Part shown: piece after piece, positions 51,401 to 60,535 of the stretch
Layout of the letters: the number at the start of each line of letters is the position of its first letter
Position numbering within the stretch: the stretch's first letter is position 1
Source of the DNA: an uncultured Prevotellaceae bacterium
Lineage (GTDB): Bacteria > Bacteroidota > Bacteroidia > Bacteroidales > Muribaculaceae
Direction: 5' to 3'
DNA: 64,000 nucleotides
NCBI GenBank assembly: GCA_947302275.1
Contig: CAMYUW010000001.1
Location: 1 to 64,000, forward strand
Notes under the pieces: model-generated
What the model was told of the DNA's origin: nothing
The model's input: the letters and a program-made list of their open reading frames with translations, nothing else
The model's database searches: none
Translations under genes and position numbers: made by a program

Positions 51401-52741
51401 TTATACGGTAGGTAGGGAGATGCCATTGAGCTGGCGGTAGAGGTTGAGGGCATACACGTCGGTCATTGCGCTGATGTGGTCGAGAACAGCCTGTACCTGC
51501 TCGAAGAGCGTGGGAGCATACACATCATACTGCTGAGGGAACTTGTTCATCAACAGTTGGGAATAGTTGCGATCGGGGTGCATGACCGCCTCGATAAGTT
51601 TCTCTAACAGCAGGTTAATAATGCGGTTACCAGCCAAATCCACATCGACAACATAGCTGGCACGATAGAGGCGATTCATCGCCAACGTGCTGCAAGCCTG
51701 ATAGGCACTGGCTGGCAGCGGATCGATGCAGTCAATCAGACTGCCCTCAAAACTGCCTTCCATTATCTCGTCCTCATGGTCGGCAAAGGCGGCGGCACAC
51801 TGTTCCACCAGCAGCCCGACAATGCATGAACGCAGGTAAGCAATCTTTTCGTTTGGGTCTGCAACACGATCCATGTGCTCACACAGATGTGCCTGGCGCT
51901 CTGCAGTAAAGAAGCCCAGCAACAGGTCGATGGTTTCCTCAGTGCCAATAATCCTGAGTTTGTGGCCGTCCTCAATGTCCATAATCTGATAGCAGATATC
52001 ATCGGCAGCCTCCACGATATAGACGAGCGGATGACGGCAATAACAATCCTCATTAATCTTGATAATGCCTAATTCATCGGCGATGCGTATGAAAATGTCC
52101 TTCTCAGTCGTGAAAAAACCGAACTTGCCCTTCTCGCCAGTATACATCGACGAATAAGGGTATTTCACAATCGAAGCAAGTGTCGAATAGGTCATGGCAA
52201 AGCCGCCGGGACGACGCCCTTTAAACTGATGAACCAGTGTGCGGAACGAGTTGGCATTGCCCTCGAAGTGGATGAGGTCATTCCATTGCTCCTCGCTGAA
52301 CTTGTCCTTAAATTCCAACCCCTTGCCCTCGCTGAAGTAGGCGCCAATGGTCTTTTCGCCCGAATGTCCGAACGGCGGATTGCCCAGGTCATGGGCCAGG
52401 CAGGCGGCGGCTACAATCTCACCGATATCGCGCAGTTTGTCGGCCCACGGCTCACTTTTGTAGCGCGGCATGAGGCGGATGAGTACCTCGCGCGCCATCG
52501 ACTTGCCGACGCTCGACACTTCCAAACTGTGAGTCAATCGGTTGTGAACAAAGATACTGTCAGGCAACGGAAAAACCTGTGTCTTATTCTGCAGGCGGCG
52601 GAATGGAGATGAGAACACCAGGCGATCATAATCACGCTCAAAGTCACTCCTCACTCCACCACCCTTGTCGTCATGGTAGTGTTCCAGCCCCAACCGTTTA
52701 TCCGAAATCAATCGGTCCCAATGCATGCGTTGATGTGCCAT
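51401..52741 (-). CDS. dgt: dGTP triphosphohydrolase
   Basis: This dGTPase-type HD-domain protein hydrolyses dNTPs to deoxynucleoside and triphosphate. The ATG at 52741 (MAHQRMHWDRLISDKRLG) is chosen because the -7 box at 52760-52767 overlaps the longer candidate start; this gives 446 residues. Motifs seen are SSPFRRLQNKTQVFPLP, HNRLTHSLEVSSVG, AACLAHDLGNPPFGHSGE, the FEGNANSFRTL segment and EAADDICYQIMDIEDG. It ends 20 bp from the stop of GH92. Confidence 0.93.
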   Translation of the reverse strand: MAHQRMHWDRLISDKRLGLEHYHDDKGGGVRSDFERDYDRLVFSSPFRRLQNKTQVFPLPDSIFVHNRLTHSLEVSSVGKSMAREVLIRLMPRYKSEPWADKLRDIGEIVAAACLAHDLGNPPFGHSGEKTIGAYFSEGKGLEFKDKFSEEQWNDLIHFEGNANSFRTLVHQFKGRRPGGFAMTYSTLASIVKYPYSSMYTGEKGKFGFFTTEKDIFIRIADELGIIKINEDCYCRHPLVYIVEAADDICYQIMDIEDGHKLRIIGTEETIDLLLGFFTAERQAHLCEHMDRVADPNEKIAYLRSCIVGLLVEQCAAAFADHEDEIMEGSFEGSLIDCIDPLPASAYQACSTLAMNRLYRASYVVDVDLAGNRIINLLLEKLIEAVMHPDRNYSQLLMNKFPQQYDVYAPTLFEQVQAVLDHISAMTDVYALNLYRQLNGISLPTV

Positions 52742-52759
52742 AGTGACAATTTTTTGTGA

Positions 52760-52829
52760 CAAAGATACACTTTTCCTACCAATCGTGCAAACAGAAATAA
52801 AACGGTTATCGAAATATTCACTACCTTTG
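52760..52829. promoter_or_regulatory. Divergent dgt/marC promoters
   Basis: Minus-strand TATCTTTG (52760-52767) serves dgt. Plus-strand TACCTTTG (52822-52829) lies 23 bp before the marC ATG. Confidence 0.7.
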
Positions 52830-52852
52830 CACTGATATTATACAGCCGCATC

Positions 52853-53434
52853 ATGGAGAAGATCAATTTCACTCAGATTCTTAGCGCAACGCTTGTGTTG
52901 CTCAGTATTATAGATATCGTAGGTTCGATTCCCATTATCCTGCAGTTGAGGGAAAAGGGACGGCAGGTCGATGCCTTCAAGGCCACCATTTACTCCACCC
53001 TGCTGATGGTGGGCTTCTACTATGGCGGACACTGGCTGCTGCGCATCTTCAACTGCGATATCCACTCGTTTGCCACGGCGGGCGGACTGCTGATGTTCCT
53101 GATGGCGTTGGAGATGATTCTTGACGTGGAGATCTTCAAGAACAACGCACCCGGGCAGCGCGGGGCGACGATGGTGCCCATGGTTTTCCCGCTCATCGCG
53201 GGAGCTGGTGTGTTAACCACATTGATTTCCCTTAAAGCGATGTATGACGACATCAACATCTTTATCGGTCTAGCTATCAACATGCTGTGGGTTTATGTCG
53301 TCATCAGGAGCACGGGCAAAATACAGCAGTGGTTGGGCGAAGGCGGCATGATGTTCTCTCGCAAGTTCTTCGGCATCATCCTGCTGGCTATGAGCGTGAA
53401 AATGATCACCGAGAATATCGCACACCTGTTTTGA
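52853..53434 (+). CDS. MarC family integral membrane protein
   Basis: This 193-residue inner-membrane protein has about six hydrophobic helices (ILSATLVLLSIIDIVGSIPI, GGLLMFLMALEMILDV, MFSRKFFGIILLAMSVKMIT). It shows the family segments DIVGSIPI and PMVFPLIAGAGVLTTLI. MarC/UPF0056 proteins were once linked to multiple antibiotic resistance, but that role has been disproved in E. coli; function unknown. It is monocistronic. Confidence 0.9.
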   Translation: MEKINFTQILSATLVLLSIIDIVGSIPIILQLREKGRQVDAFKATIYSTLLMVGFYYGGHWLLRIFNCDIHSFATAGGLLMFLMALEMILDVEIFKNNAPGQRGATMVPMVFPLIAGAGVLTTLISLKAMYDDINIFIGLAINMLWVYVVIRSTGKIQQWLGEGGMMFSRKFFGIILLAMSVKMITENIAHLF

Positions 53435-53462
53435 TCCCTAGACGGCAAACACGAAGAATAAT

Positions 53463-53511
53463 CGAAAACAATCAGCGCAGCAAATTGTAATTGCTGCGCT
53501 GATTGTTTTCG
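53463..53511. terminator. 21-bp perfect bidirectional terminator
   Basis: The arm 53463-53483 (ending AGCGCAGCAA) is a perfect reverse complement of 53491-53511 with a 7-nt loop. T-runs lie in the outer arms on both strands. It separates the converging marC and GHL10 genes. Confidence 0.88.
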
Positions 53512-53534
53512 CTATTCACTGATGTCCCGTCGTG

Positions 53535-55052
53535 TTACTTCCAGGCGGGGTCGCTCTCGTTCCAGCAGCGGTCAAGCGCCGTGACGGCATACCGCCACTT
53601 GCCTTTTACTCCGTCGGGCAGGATGAATCGGGCATCGGGCGTGATCGTCATGATAGCCATCGCGTCATCCAGGCTGCCTTTGCTGCCCTGTGGGAAACGA
53701 TATACCACAAAGCGAACGGACTGCTGCATGGGGTCATCAGTATCGTGAGCGCGCCACACAAGGCACTTCTTGCCATCGACCTTCTTGATGCTGAGGTCAT
53801 GAACCCGATGAGGCTTCACGCTGTCAATCCAGGTGTATGCGGGAATGAGCGCGGGATGGCAGGTCTGCTTACCGCGCAGCGAATCCAGCACGCCTTTGTA
53901 ATTGCTCGTGATTGAGTAGCCGGGCCACCATGTGACGCCATGCACATTGTCCATGGAACGCTGTAGGCGCATCTTGTGGTCGAGCTGGGTCACATTAGTT
54001 GTGTCACCGCCCTCGTCGGCAATGTCACGATGACTCATCACGTTGTTCACCGCTTGACCATAGTACATGTGGCGGCCGTTACTATGCTCATTCCACCAGT
54101 GCATGAGAATCAGGTCACTGGCCGCCTTGTGCTCGAGTTCCCAATAAAGCTGGGGTACCATATAGTCCACCCATCCTTCGTCAGTCCACTTGAGACAGTC
54201 GGCATAGAGGGCATCATAGCATTGCAAACCATTGGTGTGACTACCCATGGGGTCACTTGAGTCATTGCGCCAGATGCCAAAGGGGCTGATACCGAACCGC
54301 ACCCACGGCTTTACTTCCTGTATCGTGCCATGTAACTGCTCGATAAGCAAATCCACATTGTGACGGCGCCAGTCGCCCTTGTCCCAACCAATGCCGTAGG
54401 CATTATAGGAAGCCGTATCGGGGAACTCTGCGCCCGTTACAGGATAGGGATAAAAATAGTCGTCCATGTGCAGTGCATCGATATCATATCGGTTGAGGAT
54501 ATCCCTGACGACCTCATCGATGAAATCGCGACTCTCAGGCAGGCCTGGGTCGAAATACAGCTTGCCGTCGGCATACTTGAGGAACCACTCGGGATGCTCA
54601 TAGTAGATATGCCCGGGGGCGGGCTTATCATTTTCACTGCTAGTCACCCGGTAAGGATTAATCCATGCGTGAAGCTCCATGCCCCGCTTGTGGGTCTGCT
54701 CAATCATGAACTGCAGAGGATCCCAGAGAGGATCGGGTACCTTGCCAGGTTCTCCTGTGAGCCATCGGCTCCACGGCTCGAAACTGCTCGTATAGGCCGC
54801 ATCGGCCTGTGGCCTAATCTGCCAGATTACCGCATTACAGCCGGCCTGTTGCAAGAGATCCAACTGCTCCATCAAGTAATGACGCGTCTGATCGGGGGTC
54901 ATCTGGGCATATTGATTCTGCCCAATAATATGCATCCAGGCTCCACGGAACTCATGCTTGGGTGTCGGGGGCAAATGGTGGTTCACCTGAGCCGTTAGAC
55001 AACCTGTCAATGCCACCATCAGCATCGACATGAAAATAAAGCGTTTCATCAT
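53535..55052 (-). CDS. GHL10 (DUF187) glycoside-hydrolase-like lipoprotein
   Basis: This protein has 505 residues. The lipobox is VALTGC (Cys about residue 18). The glycosyl-hydrolase-like 10 domain (about 33-340) shows FRGAWMHIIGQNQY, NAVIWQIRPQADAAYTS, GMELHAWINPYRVT, YDIDALHMDDYFYPYP, WVRFGISPFGIWRN and VDYMVPQLYWELEH. The C-terminal 130 residues include a fibronectin-like part. GHL10 members are thought to act on glycans, possibly peptidoglycan-related ones. It lies 32 bp after the beta-helix-like lipoprotein gene. Confidence 0.87.
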   Translation of the reverse strand: MMKRFIFMSMLMVALTGCLTAQVNHHLPPTPKHEFRGAWMHIIGQNQYAQMTPDQTRHYLMEQLDLLQQAGCNAVIWQIRPQADAAYTSSFEPWSRWLTGEPGKVPDPLWDPLQFMIEQTHKRGMELHAWINPYRVTSSENDKPAPGHIYYEHPEWFLKYADGKLYFDPGLPESRDFIDEVVRDILNRYDIDALHMDDYFYPYPVTGAEFPDTASYNAYGIGWDKGDWRRHNVDLLIEQLHGTIQEVKPWVRFGISPFGIWRNDSSDPMGSHTNGLQCYDALYADCLKWTDEGWVDYMVPQLYWELEHKAASDLILMHWWNEHSNGRHMYYGQAVNNVMSHRDIADEGGDTTNVTQLDHKMRLQRSMDNVHGVTWWPGYSITSNYKGVLDSLRGKQTCHPALIPAYTWIDSVKPHRVHDLSIKKVDGKKCLVWRAHDTDDPMQQSVRFVVYRFPQGSKGSLDDAMAIMTITPDARFILPDGVKGKWRYAVTALDRCWNESDPAWK

Positions 55053-55084
55053 TCTATAAATCTAGGAATCAATGGAGATCGGGC

Positions 55085-56512
55085 CTACTGCTCATCGGGA
55101 ACAAAGAACCACACATAGGCACCCAAATCTACCGATCCAGTCGCCAAGCGGTCGTTGCCATATCGGTCATACCGAGCCTCGGGCACGCACAGGGTAGCGT
55201 TGCCCTTACCAATCGCATCACTCTCGTTGCCCAAGCGGTAATCAAAGAAATGGTCTTCTCGCACCGTCAGGAACTGCGGGTCACCTTCCCACACACAATT
55301 GATGAAGTGGGCATCATCGGTGCCGGGACTCTTGAGCAGGCAATAGCGCAGATAGACGTTAAACTCATCGAGATCTCCCTCATTCAAGCCGGGAGCGATG
55401 CCATAAATAATGGAGTTATTAATATCTGCCCGAATCTTACCCACGGTACCGTCGCTAAACTCCACATCAAACACATTGACAATTGGCAGAGAAGGCACCT
55501 CAAACAAATAGTTATTGGCAAAAGTACACTGGCTGGCCAAAATCTTGCCGCCAGCAAAATAAGCCACTTCCTCGGCCGCATCACTGATTTCAGTACCAAT
55601 CAACTGCACATAGCAGGCTGCAGTAGCCAGACAAGTGGATGAGGAGTTGGTGAGCACGCAATTCACAAGTTTGAGCGCACAATTGGTTGTATCGCCGTAG
55701 GCGCTGCAGTGCATACCGATGGTACTGCCCTTCATGATCACATGCTTGAGCACATTGCCCATCGTGGGAGGAGTGAAAATCACGCCGCCCCACTGCCCCG
55801 ACATGATGTCAAAGCTGGTCTCGCCCACAATGCGGTCCAGGCGATCACCACGCAGGGTCACAGGAGCCTCGGATGTGCCGTTAGCCAACATGCGGCCCGC
55901 ACAGCGCAAGGCAGCCTTGTCATGGAAAAGCAGGGTTGTGCCCGCGTCCAGGGTGAGAGTCACGCCCGGTGAGACATACATCGTGTCATAAATGAGATAG
56001 GGCTTGGCATCTGAAAATCGGGTGTTGCGGGAGATAGTATCACCCTTGATACGCACAACATCCTGCCCCCATGCGCTGAGCAGCACGCTCTGTTTCATGC
56101 CGTTGGTCTCAAATTCCAGCAGATCCTCAACCAGTGTGGGCTCATCCTTCTCCATCTCGTCGAGATAGGCCTCGATGAAAATGAAGATCGAGTCGTTGCC
56201 ACGGATTTCCACATTCTGGAACGAGTCACCACGAATGCCGTCAACATTGAGATGGAAATGCCCCTTGGTAGCCAATCCGGCCACCTCGATAGACGAAATG
56301 TTGATCTGCTTGGAGCTGCGGTTATAGACCACCATCTGCTTGGTGGCAGTACCTTGCAGAGTGATAACAGTATCAAAAGCAATCGTATCCTTATTGAATG
56401 TCAGCACATCGCTCGACGATGTGGTAAAACCATCCTCGATGCAGGAGGTCAACATTGCCGAGAACATGAACAAGGCTGCGGTAATCCAGAGGAAATGTTT
56501 GGAATGTGTCAT
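55085..56512 (-). CDS. Lipoprotein with parallel beta-helix-like repeats
   Basis: This protein has 475 residues. The signal peptide ends in lipobox MLTSC, followed by IEDG, an acidic sequence suggesting export to the cell surface. About 30-160 is a beta-sandwich region (TATKQMVVYNRSSKQINISSI). About 165-430 has short strands spaced like a right-handed beta helix (LTLDAGTTLLFHDKAALRCAG, GVIFTPPTMGNVLKHVIMKG, SIIYGIAPGLNEGDL). It ends TGSVDLGAYVWF. No active site is visible. It sits between the GHL10 and EEP genes in the leftward run. Confidence 0.75.
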   Translation of the reverse strand: MTHSKHFLWITAALFMFSAMLTSCIEDGFTTSSSDVLTFNKDTIAFDTVITLQGTATKQMVVYNRSSKQINISSIEVAGLATKGHFHLNVDGIRGDSFQNVEIRGNDSIFIFIEAYLDEMEKDEPTLVEDLLEFETNGMKQSVLLSAWGQDVVRIKGDTISRNTRFSDAKPYLIYDTMYVSPGVTLTLDAGTTLLFHDKAALRCAGRMLANGTSEAPVTLRGDRLDRIVGETSFDIMSGQWGGVIFTPPTMGNVLKHVIMKGSTIGMHCSAYGDTTNCALKLVNCVLTNSSSTCLATAACYVQLIGTEISDAAEEVAYFAGGKILASQCTFANNYLFEVPSLPIVNVFDVEFSDGTVGKIRADINNSIIYGIAPGLNEGDLDEFNVYLRYCLLKSPGTDDAHFINCVWEGDPQFLTVREDHFFDYRLGNESDAIGKGNATLCVPEARYDRYGNDRLATGSVDLGAYVWFFVPDEQ

Positions 56513-56588
56513 TTTCTTTATTCTGAGATTGTTCTGTTATAAGAACGAGGAAAATGGCCGTTTATTGTAAGAGTGGCACCGCCCGCAC

Positions 56589-57644
56589 TTACCGTTCAAT
56601 AATGGCGACAAGCGGATAATGGTCGCTCTCACCTTCCTTGTCACACCGACATGAGATCACCTTCATATCTCCTCTATAAAAAATATGGTCGATTTTTACG
56701 TACAAATGATGAGCATGGAAAGTATATACAGGGCCACAACCCGCCTCGGCCCAAGCGTCCAACAGATCATCTCCACACAGTGTACGGTAAGCGTAGGAGC
56801 CGGGCGTGTCGTTCATGTCGCCCATCACCAGGACATCGCCCTCGGTCTGGTCGAGCAGTTGCCGCATCGCCTCGACTTGGCGCACGTGGGTACGGAAACC
56901 GTAATCCAGCTTATTTACAACCGACTTCACACGGCGCTTGCGGTCGGACGGCACATTCATTGAATCCAGTATCTGGCTGTCATTGAACGTAAAACGAAGC
57001 GAACTCAGGTGCATGCTCACCACCCGCAGGTCACCTCCTGGAGCTTCAACATCCCACGCCTTAATAAAGTAATTGATAGAATCCTGATTGATTGCCGGCG
57101 ATTTTACCTCGGTAAAAGGATACTTTGAGAGGATACCCACATCAAAAAAGTGCTTCTTGCGATAAGGATATTTCTTGTATAATTCCTCCAGCATGGGCTG
57201 GACCGTGGGCAACTGCTCATAAGAGAAATATACCAAGCCTTCCTGTATAACCACAATGTCGGCATCCTGGTCGAGGATATAGCGCATGTTCTTGCTGGGA
57301 TGCACATTGCTGTCCTGCCAGTTGAATTCGGTCACGTTCATGGTCAGCACCTTGAGATGTACCTTATCAGGGTCTGGTTTGGGATCAAATATGTTGAACG
57401 GCGAAATCAACCGCAGCGTGGGCCAGGAGAGCAACAATGCGCCCACCAATACGGCAACCGAACGCCATTGCCTGAAGATTGCCAGCAGCAACACAAGTGC
57501 CAGAACGACAACTGCGATAACAGGCAACGCCAGCGTAGCCAGTGACGGCAAGGTCCAGATAGCAGGGCTTACCCGCCCACCATAAGCTGCAAAAAGTAAG
57601 GCAAACGAGGCAAATATAGCGATTAATCGAAAAATATATTTCAT
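56589..57644 (-). CDS. Membrane-anchored endonuclease/exonuclease/phosphatase family protein
   Basis: The ATG at 57644 (MKYIFRLIAIF) gives 351 residues. Three hydrophobic helices (about 5-20, 35-55, 62-78) precede an EEP domain (about 95-351). Its motifs are LTMNVTEFNW, ADIVVIQEG, VVSMHLSSLRF, VLVMGDMNDTPGS and GESDHYPLVAII, which together provide the metal-binding Asn, Glu, Asp and His residues. EEP proteins cleave nucleic acid or phosphodiester/phosphomonoester bonds, including lipids. The active domain probably faces the periplasm. It begins 10 bp after the acyltransferase gene. Confidence 0.85.
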   Translation of the reverse strand: MKYIFRLIAIFASFALLFAAYGGRVSPAIWTLPSLATLALPVIAVVVLALVLLLAIFRQWRSVAVLVGALLLSWPTLRLISPFNIFDPKPDPDKVHLKVLTMNVTEFNWQDSNVHPSKNMRYILDQDADIVVIQEGLVYFSYEQLPTVQPMLEELYKKYPYRKKHFFDVGILSKYPFTEVKSPAINQDSINYFIKAWDVEAPGGDLRVVSMHLSSLRFTFNDSQILDSMNVPSDRKRRVKSVVNKLDYGFRTHVRQVEAMRQLLDQTEGDVLVMGDMNDTPGSYAYRTLCGDDLLDAWAEAGCGPVYTFHAHHLYVKIDHIFYRGDMKVISCRCDKEGESDHYPLVAIIER

Positions 57645-57654
57645 GGCATTGTTA

Positions 57655-58677
57655 TTAACGGAGTTTCCACCCAGGCTTGAAAAACGGCTCTTGGGCCGTA
57701 AATCGAGGAGCATAGGTTTTAAGCAGCCAAATCAATGGCCACTCTATCAGGAAAGTCAAGACAAACACAATCAACGTCAACTCAATACCGTCCTCCATGC
57801 CAAATTTCAAAACGAACAATGAGCGGATGGGAATTAAAATGAGCTGATGGGTTCCAAGGATGATGAGCGAGTATCGCCCATAATGGCACAAGACCGGAAT
57901 GCGCGGGAGAGACTTGCAAGCCCAGAAGAGCGACAGGATGGCCACATAAGGCAGCAAATAGAGCTTCCAGTAAGCCGGGAAAGCCTGAGAATGCAAATTG
58001 ATGAAATCACTCATGTAGTAAATGGGAAATGCCACTGCAACCAGCGCCAAAATACCCCATTTGTCATACCGTGTAGGCTCCATAGCGCCAAAACGTTTCA
58101 CACCCCACCCCAACAAGAAATATGGCATGGCCACCAGTGACGAATCCATCATCCATGGCAACTGAATTCTGTTGACACCCATCCAGTATCCCAGCGCCGA
58201 GAGTGCAAACACAGCCAAAACGAGTCCCCATAGGGGTTTGATCCAGCGTTGCAGGGCATAAAAAATAATATTGACCCAGAAAAGGCTGAGCAGAAACCAA
58301 ATAGGCGCAGTATTAGGCCAATACCGCAGGTAGAATGGCTCAATCAGCGATCGGAGATTGATCCCGATGGGGTCGGCACCCACCAACAGCCGAGCAGCAT
58401 ACTCTACCAGCCCGACCACAAAGCCAAACACGACAAAGAAAACAAACGGCACAAGGATGTTGTTAACCTTGCGCCGCGTGAAGTCGGAATAGCCGTCATA
58501 GAGTTTAAAAAAGATGCCCGATATGAAATAATACATCGGCAAGCGGAAAGCCTGTAGTGCATTATTGAGATTGGGAGCCAAATAGTTGAAAAAACTATGA
58601 TCAATGTGGTACATCGCAATGAGCATGATGCACATGCACTTCATGAAATCGATGTAGGCTATTCGCTCGCGGGCCAT
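57655..58677 (-). CDS. Acyltransferase 3 family membrane protein
   Basis: This 340-residue integral membrane protein has about ten hydrophobic helices. The start RIAYIDFMKCMCIMLIAMYH carries the family's N-terminal His (MYHIDHSFF), and FRLPMYYFISGIFFKLY matches the RxPxFFFxSGF region. Such enzymes transfer acetyl or other acyl groups onto exported sugars, as in O-antigen or capsule modification. The gene sits directly behind the ACP and FkbH genes, so its donor or acceptor may be linked to them. Confidence 0.9.
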   Translation of the reverse strand: MARERIAYIDFMKCMCIMLIAMYHIDHSFFNYLAPNLNNALQAFRLPMYYFISGIFFKLYDGYSDFTRRKVNNILVPFVFFVVFGFVVGLVEYAARLLVGADPIGINLRSLIEPFYLRYWPNTAPIWFLLSLFWVNIIFYALQRWIKPLWGLVLAVFALSALGYWMGVNRIQLPWMMDSSLVAMPYFLLGWGVKRFGAMEPTRYDKWGILALVAVAFPIYYMSDFINLHSQAFPAYWKLYLLPYVAILSLFWACKSLPRIPVLCHYGRYSLIILGTHQLILIPIRSLFVLKFGMEDGIELTLIVFVLTFLIEWPLIWLLKTYAPRFTAQEPFFKPGWKLR

Positions 58678-58715
58678 GATGACAGAATTAAGATAAAGGT
58701 GAGGATTCTATCAAA

Positions 58716-58940
58716 TCACAACTTGGACTGCAACATGGCAATCACACGAGAGAAATCAGTCATCTCGGCGATTTCCTCGGGCTCAAGCTCGATATCGAAA
58801 GCATCTTCAAGTTCAGATGCCAGCGTGAGATGACGCAATGAATCCCAACGCTCGCAATTCTTTTGGGAGATATCGGCCGAGACATTGTCCACTTCAAAGG
58901 TCTCTCGCATGATATCCAACACTTTTTCTTCTAAGCTCAT
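58716..58940 (-). CDS. Acyl carrier protein (first of two)
   Basis: This 74-residue acidic four-helix protein has phosphopantetheine-attachment serine in ERWDSLRHLTL, keeping the canonical DSL motif. It is much closer to the small ACPs of polysaccharide or secondary-metabolite clusters than to fatty-acid AcpP. It overlaps the FkbH-like gene by 4 bp (ATGA), so the two are translationally coupled. The likely role is to carry the unit loaded by the FkbH-like enzyme. Confidence 0.92.
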   Translation of the reverse strand: MSLEEKVLDIMRETFEVDNVSADISQKNCERWDSLRHLTLASELEDAFDIELEPEEIAEMTDFSRVIAMLQSKL

Positions 58941-60529
58941 AATACTCTGATATTATAACAGTTATTAATGTCAAACACGCCTTCCAGTGCCATGGTATAA
59001 TGCTTAGCGCCATCACTTGAGGCAGCGTCACTGGTCATCCCGATGCGGTCATAGAAATCGGCCGTCTGGCCATTCTTGGCCGTTGGCAGATAGTCGGCCG
59101 TCAGTTTCCGATAGCCATCAAGCCGCATCAGATTGAGTACGGTCTTGACAAAAGCATCCTCAATGCCCTTGCCCAGGATGCGGCAACTGAGCAGCAACGA
59201 GTCGATATTCAATGTGATGTCATCCACTGGCTGCATGATGATAGCACCCGTAATGCCGCTATCGCCAAAACGGTCACTCACGCTGACGCAGTAGATACGC
59301 CAGCCCTGGTCAATGAATTGCCGTAATTCCGACTCGCTGTATCGGCGGGTCGTGAGATTAAACTGGTTGGTCTTCTGAGTCATCTGGGCAATACGTGCCA
59401 TATTGTGCTCATCGGCTGGAATGACATCCAACTGCATGTCGAGACTATACAGATAACTTTCAAGGTCGGCAAACCTGGATTGCTCGGCTCGACGCTTGGC
59501 GTTAGCTTGGTATTGCTCAGTCTTCGCCTTATCTTCACGGGTAATCGTATGGATGCGGAAATACTTCTCCATCAACCCCTTGAAAAAAGGCATCAGTTCA
59601 TAAGGCTTAGATGGGAAATCAGGCACTTCTACCTCAGGAAGCATCTGCTTGATGAGTTCACGCTCAGCAGGATTATCGTCAACAAAGACCATGCTGTCGA
59701 GTCCAATGTTCAGATCCTCAGAAAGTTCACGCATGTTGGTTGCCTTATCCTGCCAATTGATGCGCAAGGCACCGAAATGCTCACGCTTGAGCACCATATT
59801 CGGATTGTGTTGCCACACCTCGTCCACGTCAGACTCGTTATTCTTGCTGCACAAGGCGAGTATCACTCCATTATGGGACAGCTGCAACAAAGCATGCTGC
59901 CAAAGAGAATAAGCCTTTCCGGGATAATCCCCTCCCAGCTGGATACCATCCACACCGTCTTCTCCCAGGATTCCACCCCACAAGGTGTTGTCGAGATCCA
60001 AAACCAGACATTTCTTGCGCCTCAGTAACAGTTGGTTTTCAATGCGTTTCCACCAGGCCTGGAAATCATGGGACAACTTGGGATTCAGCAACGTCTGAGA
60101 CATCAAGTAATACTTCCAGTTTACCAAAGTCTCAGCGTTATATGCCGAGGTGAATTCGCTGAAATCCACCCATTTGACCTGTGGCATAGAGTCTGCCAGC
60201 CGAGACGTGTGGTCATTGAATGCCGAAATAGCATCAGCCACAGCGGTATCATCCCCAGTGAGTCTCAAATTAAACAGGTCCACTAGCGAGAATATAATGA
60301 ACGGCTTGGTGTTATCGGCCTGACCAAGTACGATCTCCAGTTGGTCTCTATAGGAATCAATCTCTTGGGCCAGTTGAGCGGAGTCAGGATTGACAGGAAC
60401 TTGATAAAACCAGATATAACGGTCCACATCAGCAGGCACTTGACTGATATCGGCATAACCGGAATAAGTCATGCCGTCATAGCCAAGAAAGGCCTCAACC
60501 GTCTGATTGCGAAAGACAAAAGTAGTCAT
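58937..60529 (-). CDS. FkbH-like HAD-IIIC protein with GNAT-like C-terminal domain
   Basis: This protein has 530 residues. An N-terminal region (about 1-165) of uncertain fold precedes a HAD domain with DxDxT at Asp178, Asp180 and Thr182 (LVLDLDNTLWGG), SKNN at about 228-231 and VFVDDNPAER (Asp284/Asp285). A C-terminal acyltransferase (GNAT)-like domain lies at about 380-530 (MTQKTNQFNLTTRRYSE, FGDSGITGAI, LLLSCRILGKGIEDAFV). FkbH proteins take 1,3-bisphosphoglycerate and load a glyceryl unit on an ACP. The coupled ACP downstream supports this role. The substrate is inferred. Confidence 0.88.
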   Translation of the reverse strand: MTTFVFRNQTVEAFLGYDGMTYSGYADISQVPADVDRYIWFYQVPVNPDSAQLAQEIDSYRDQLEIVLGQADNTKPFIIFSLVDLFNLRLTGDDTAVADAISAFNDHTSRLADSMPQVKWVDFSEFTSAYNAETLVNWKYYLMSQTLLNPKLSHDFQAWWKRIENQLLLRRKKCLVLDLDNTLWGGILGEDGVDGIQLGGDYPGKAYSLWQHALLQLSHNGVILALCSKNNESDVDEVWQHNPNMVLKREHFGALRINWQDKATNMRELSEDLNIGLDSMVFVDDNPAERELIKQMLPEVEVPDFPSKPYELMPFFKGLMEKYFRIHTITREDKAKTEQYQANAKRRAEQSRFADLESYLYSLDMQLDVIPADEHNMARIAQMTQKTNQFNLTTRRYSESELRQFIDQGWRIYCVSVSDRFGDSGITGAIIMQPVDDITLNIDSLLLSCRILGKGIEDAFVKTVLNLMRLDGYRKLTADYLPTAKNGQTADFYDRIGMTSDAASSDGAKHYTMALEGVFDINNCYNIRVL

Positions 60530-60535
60530 CTCATT

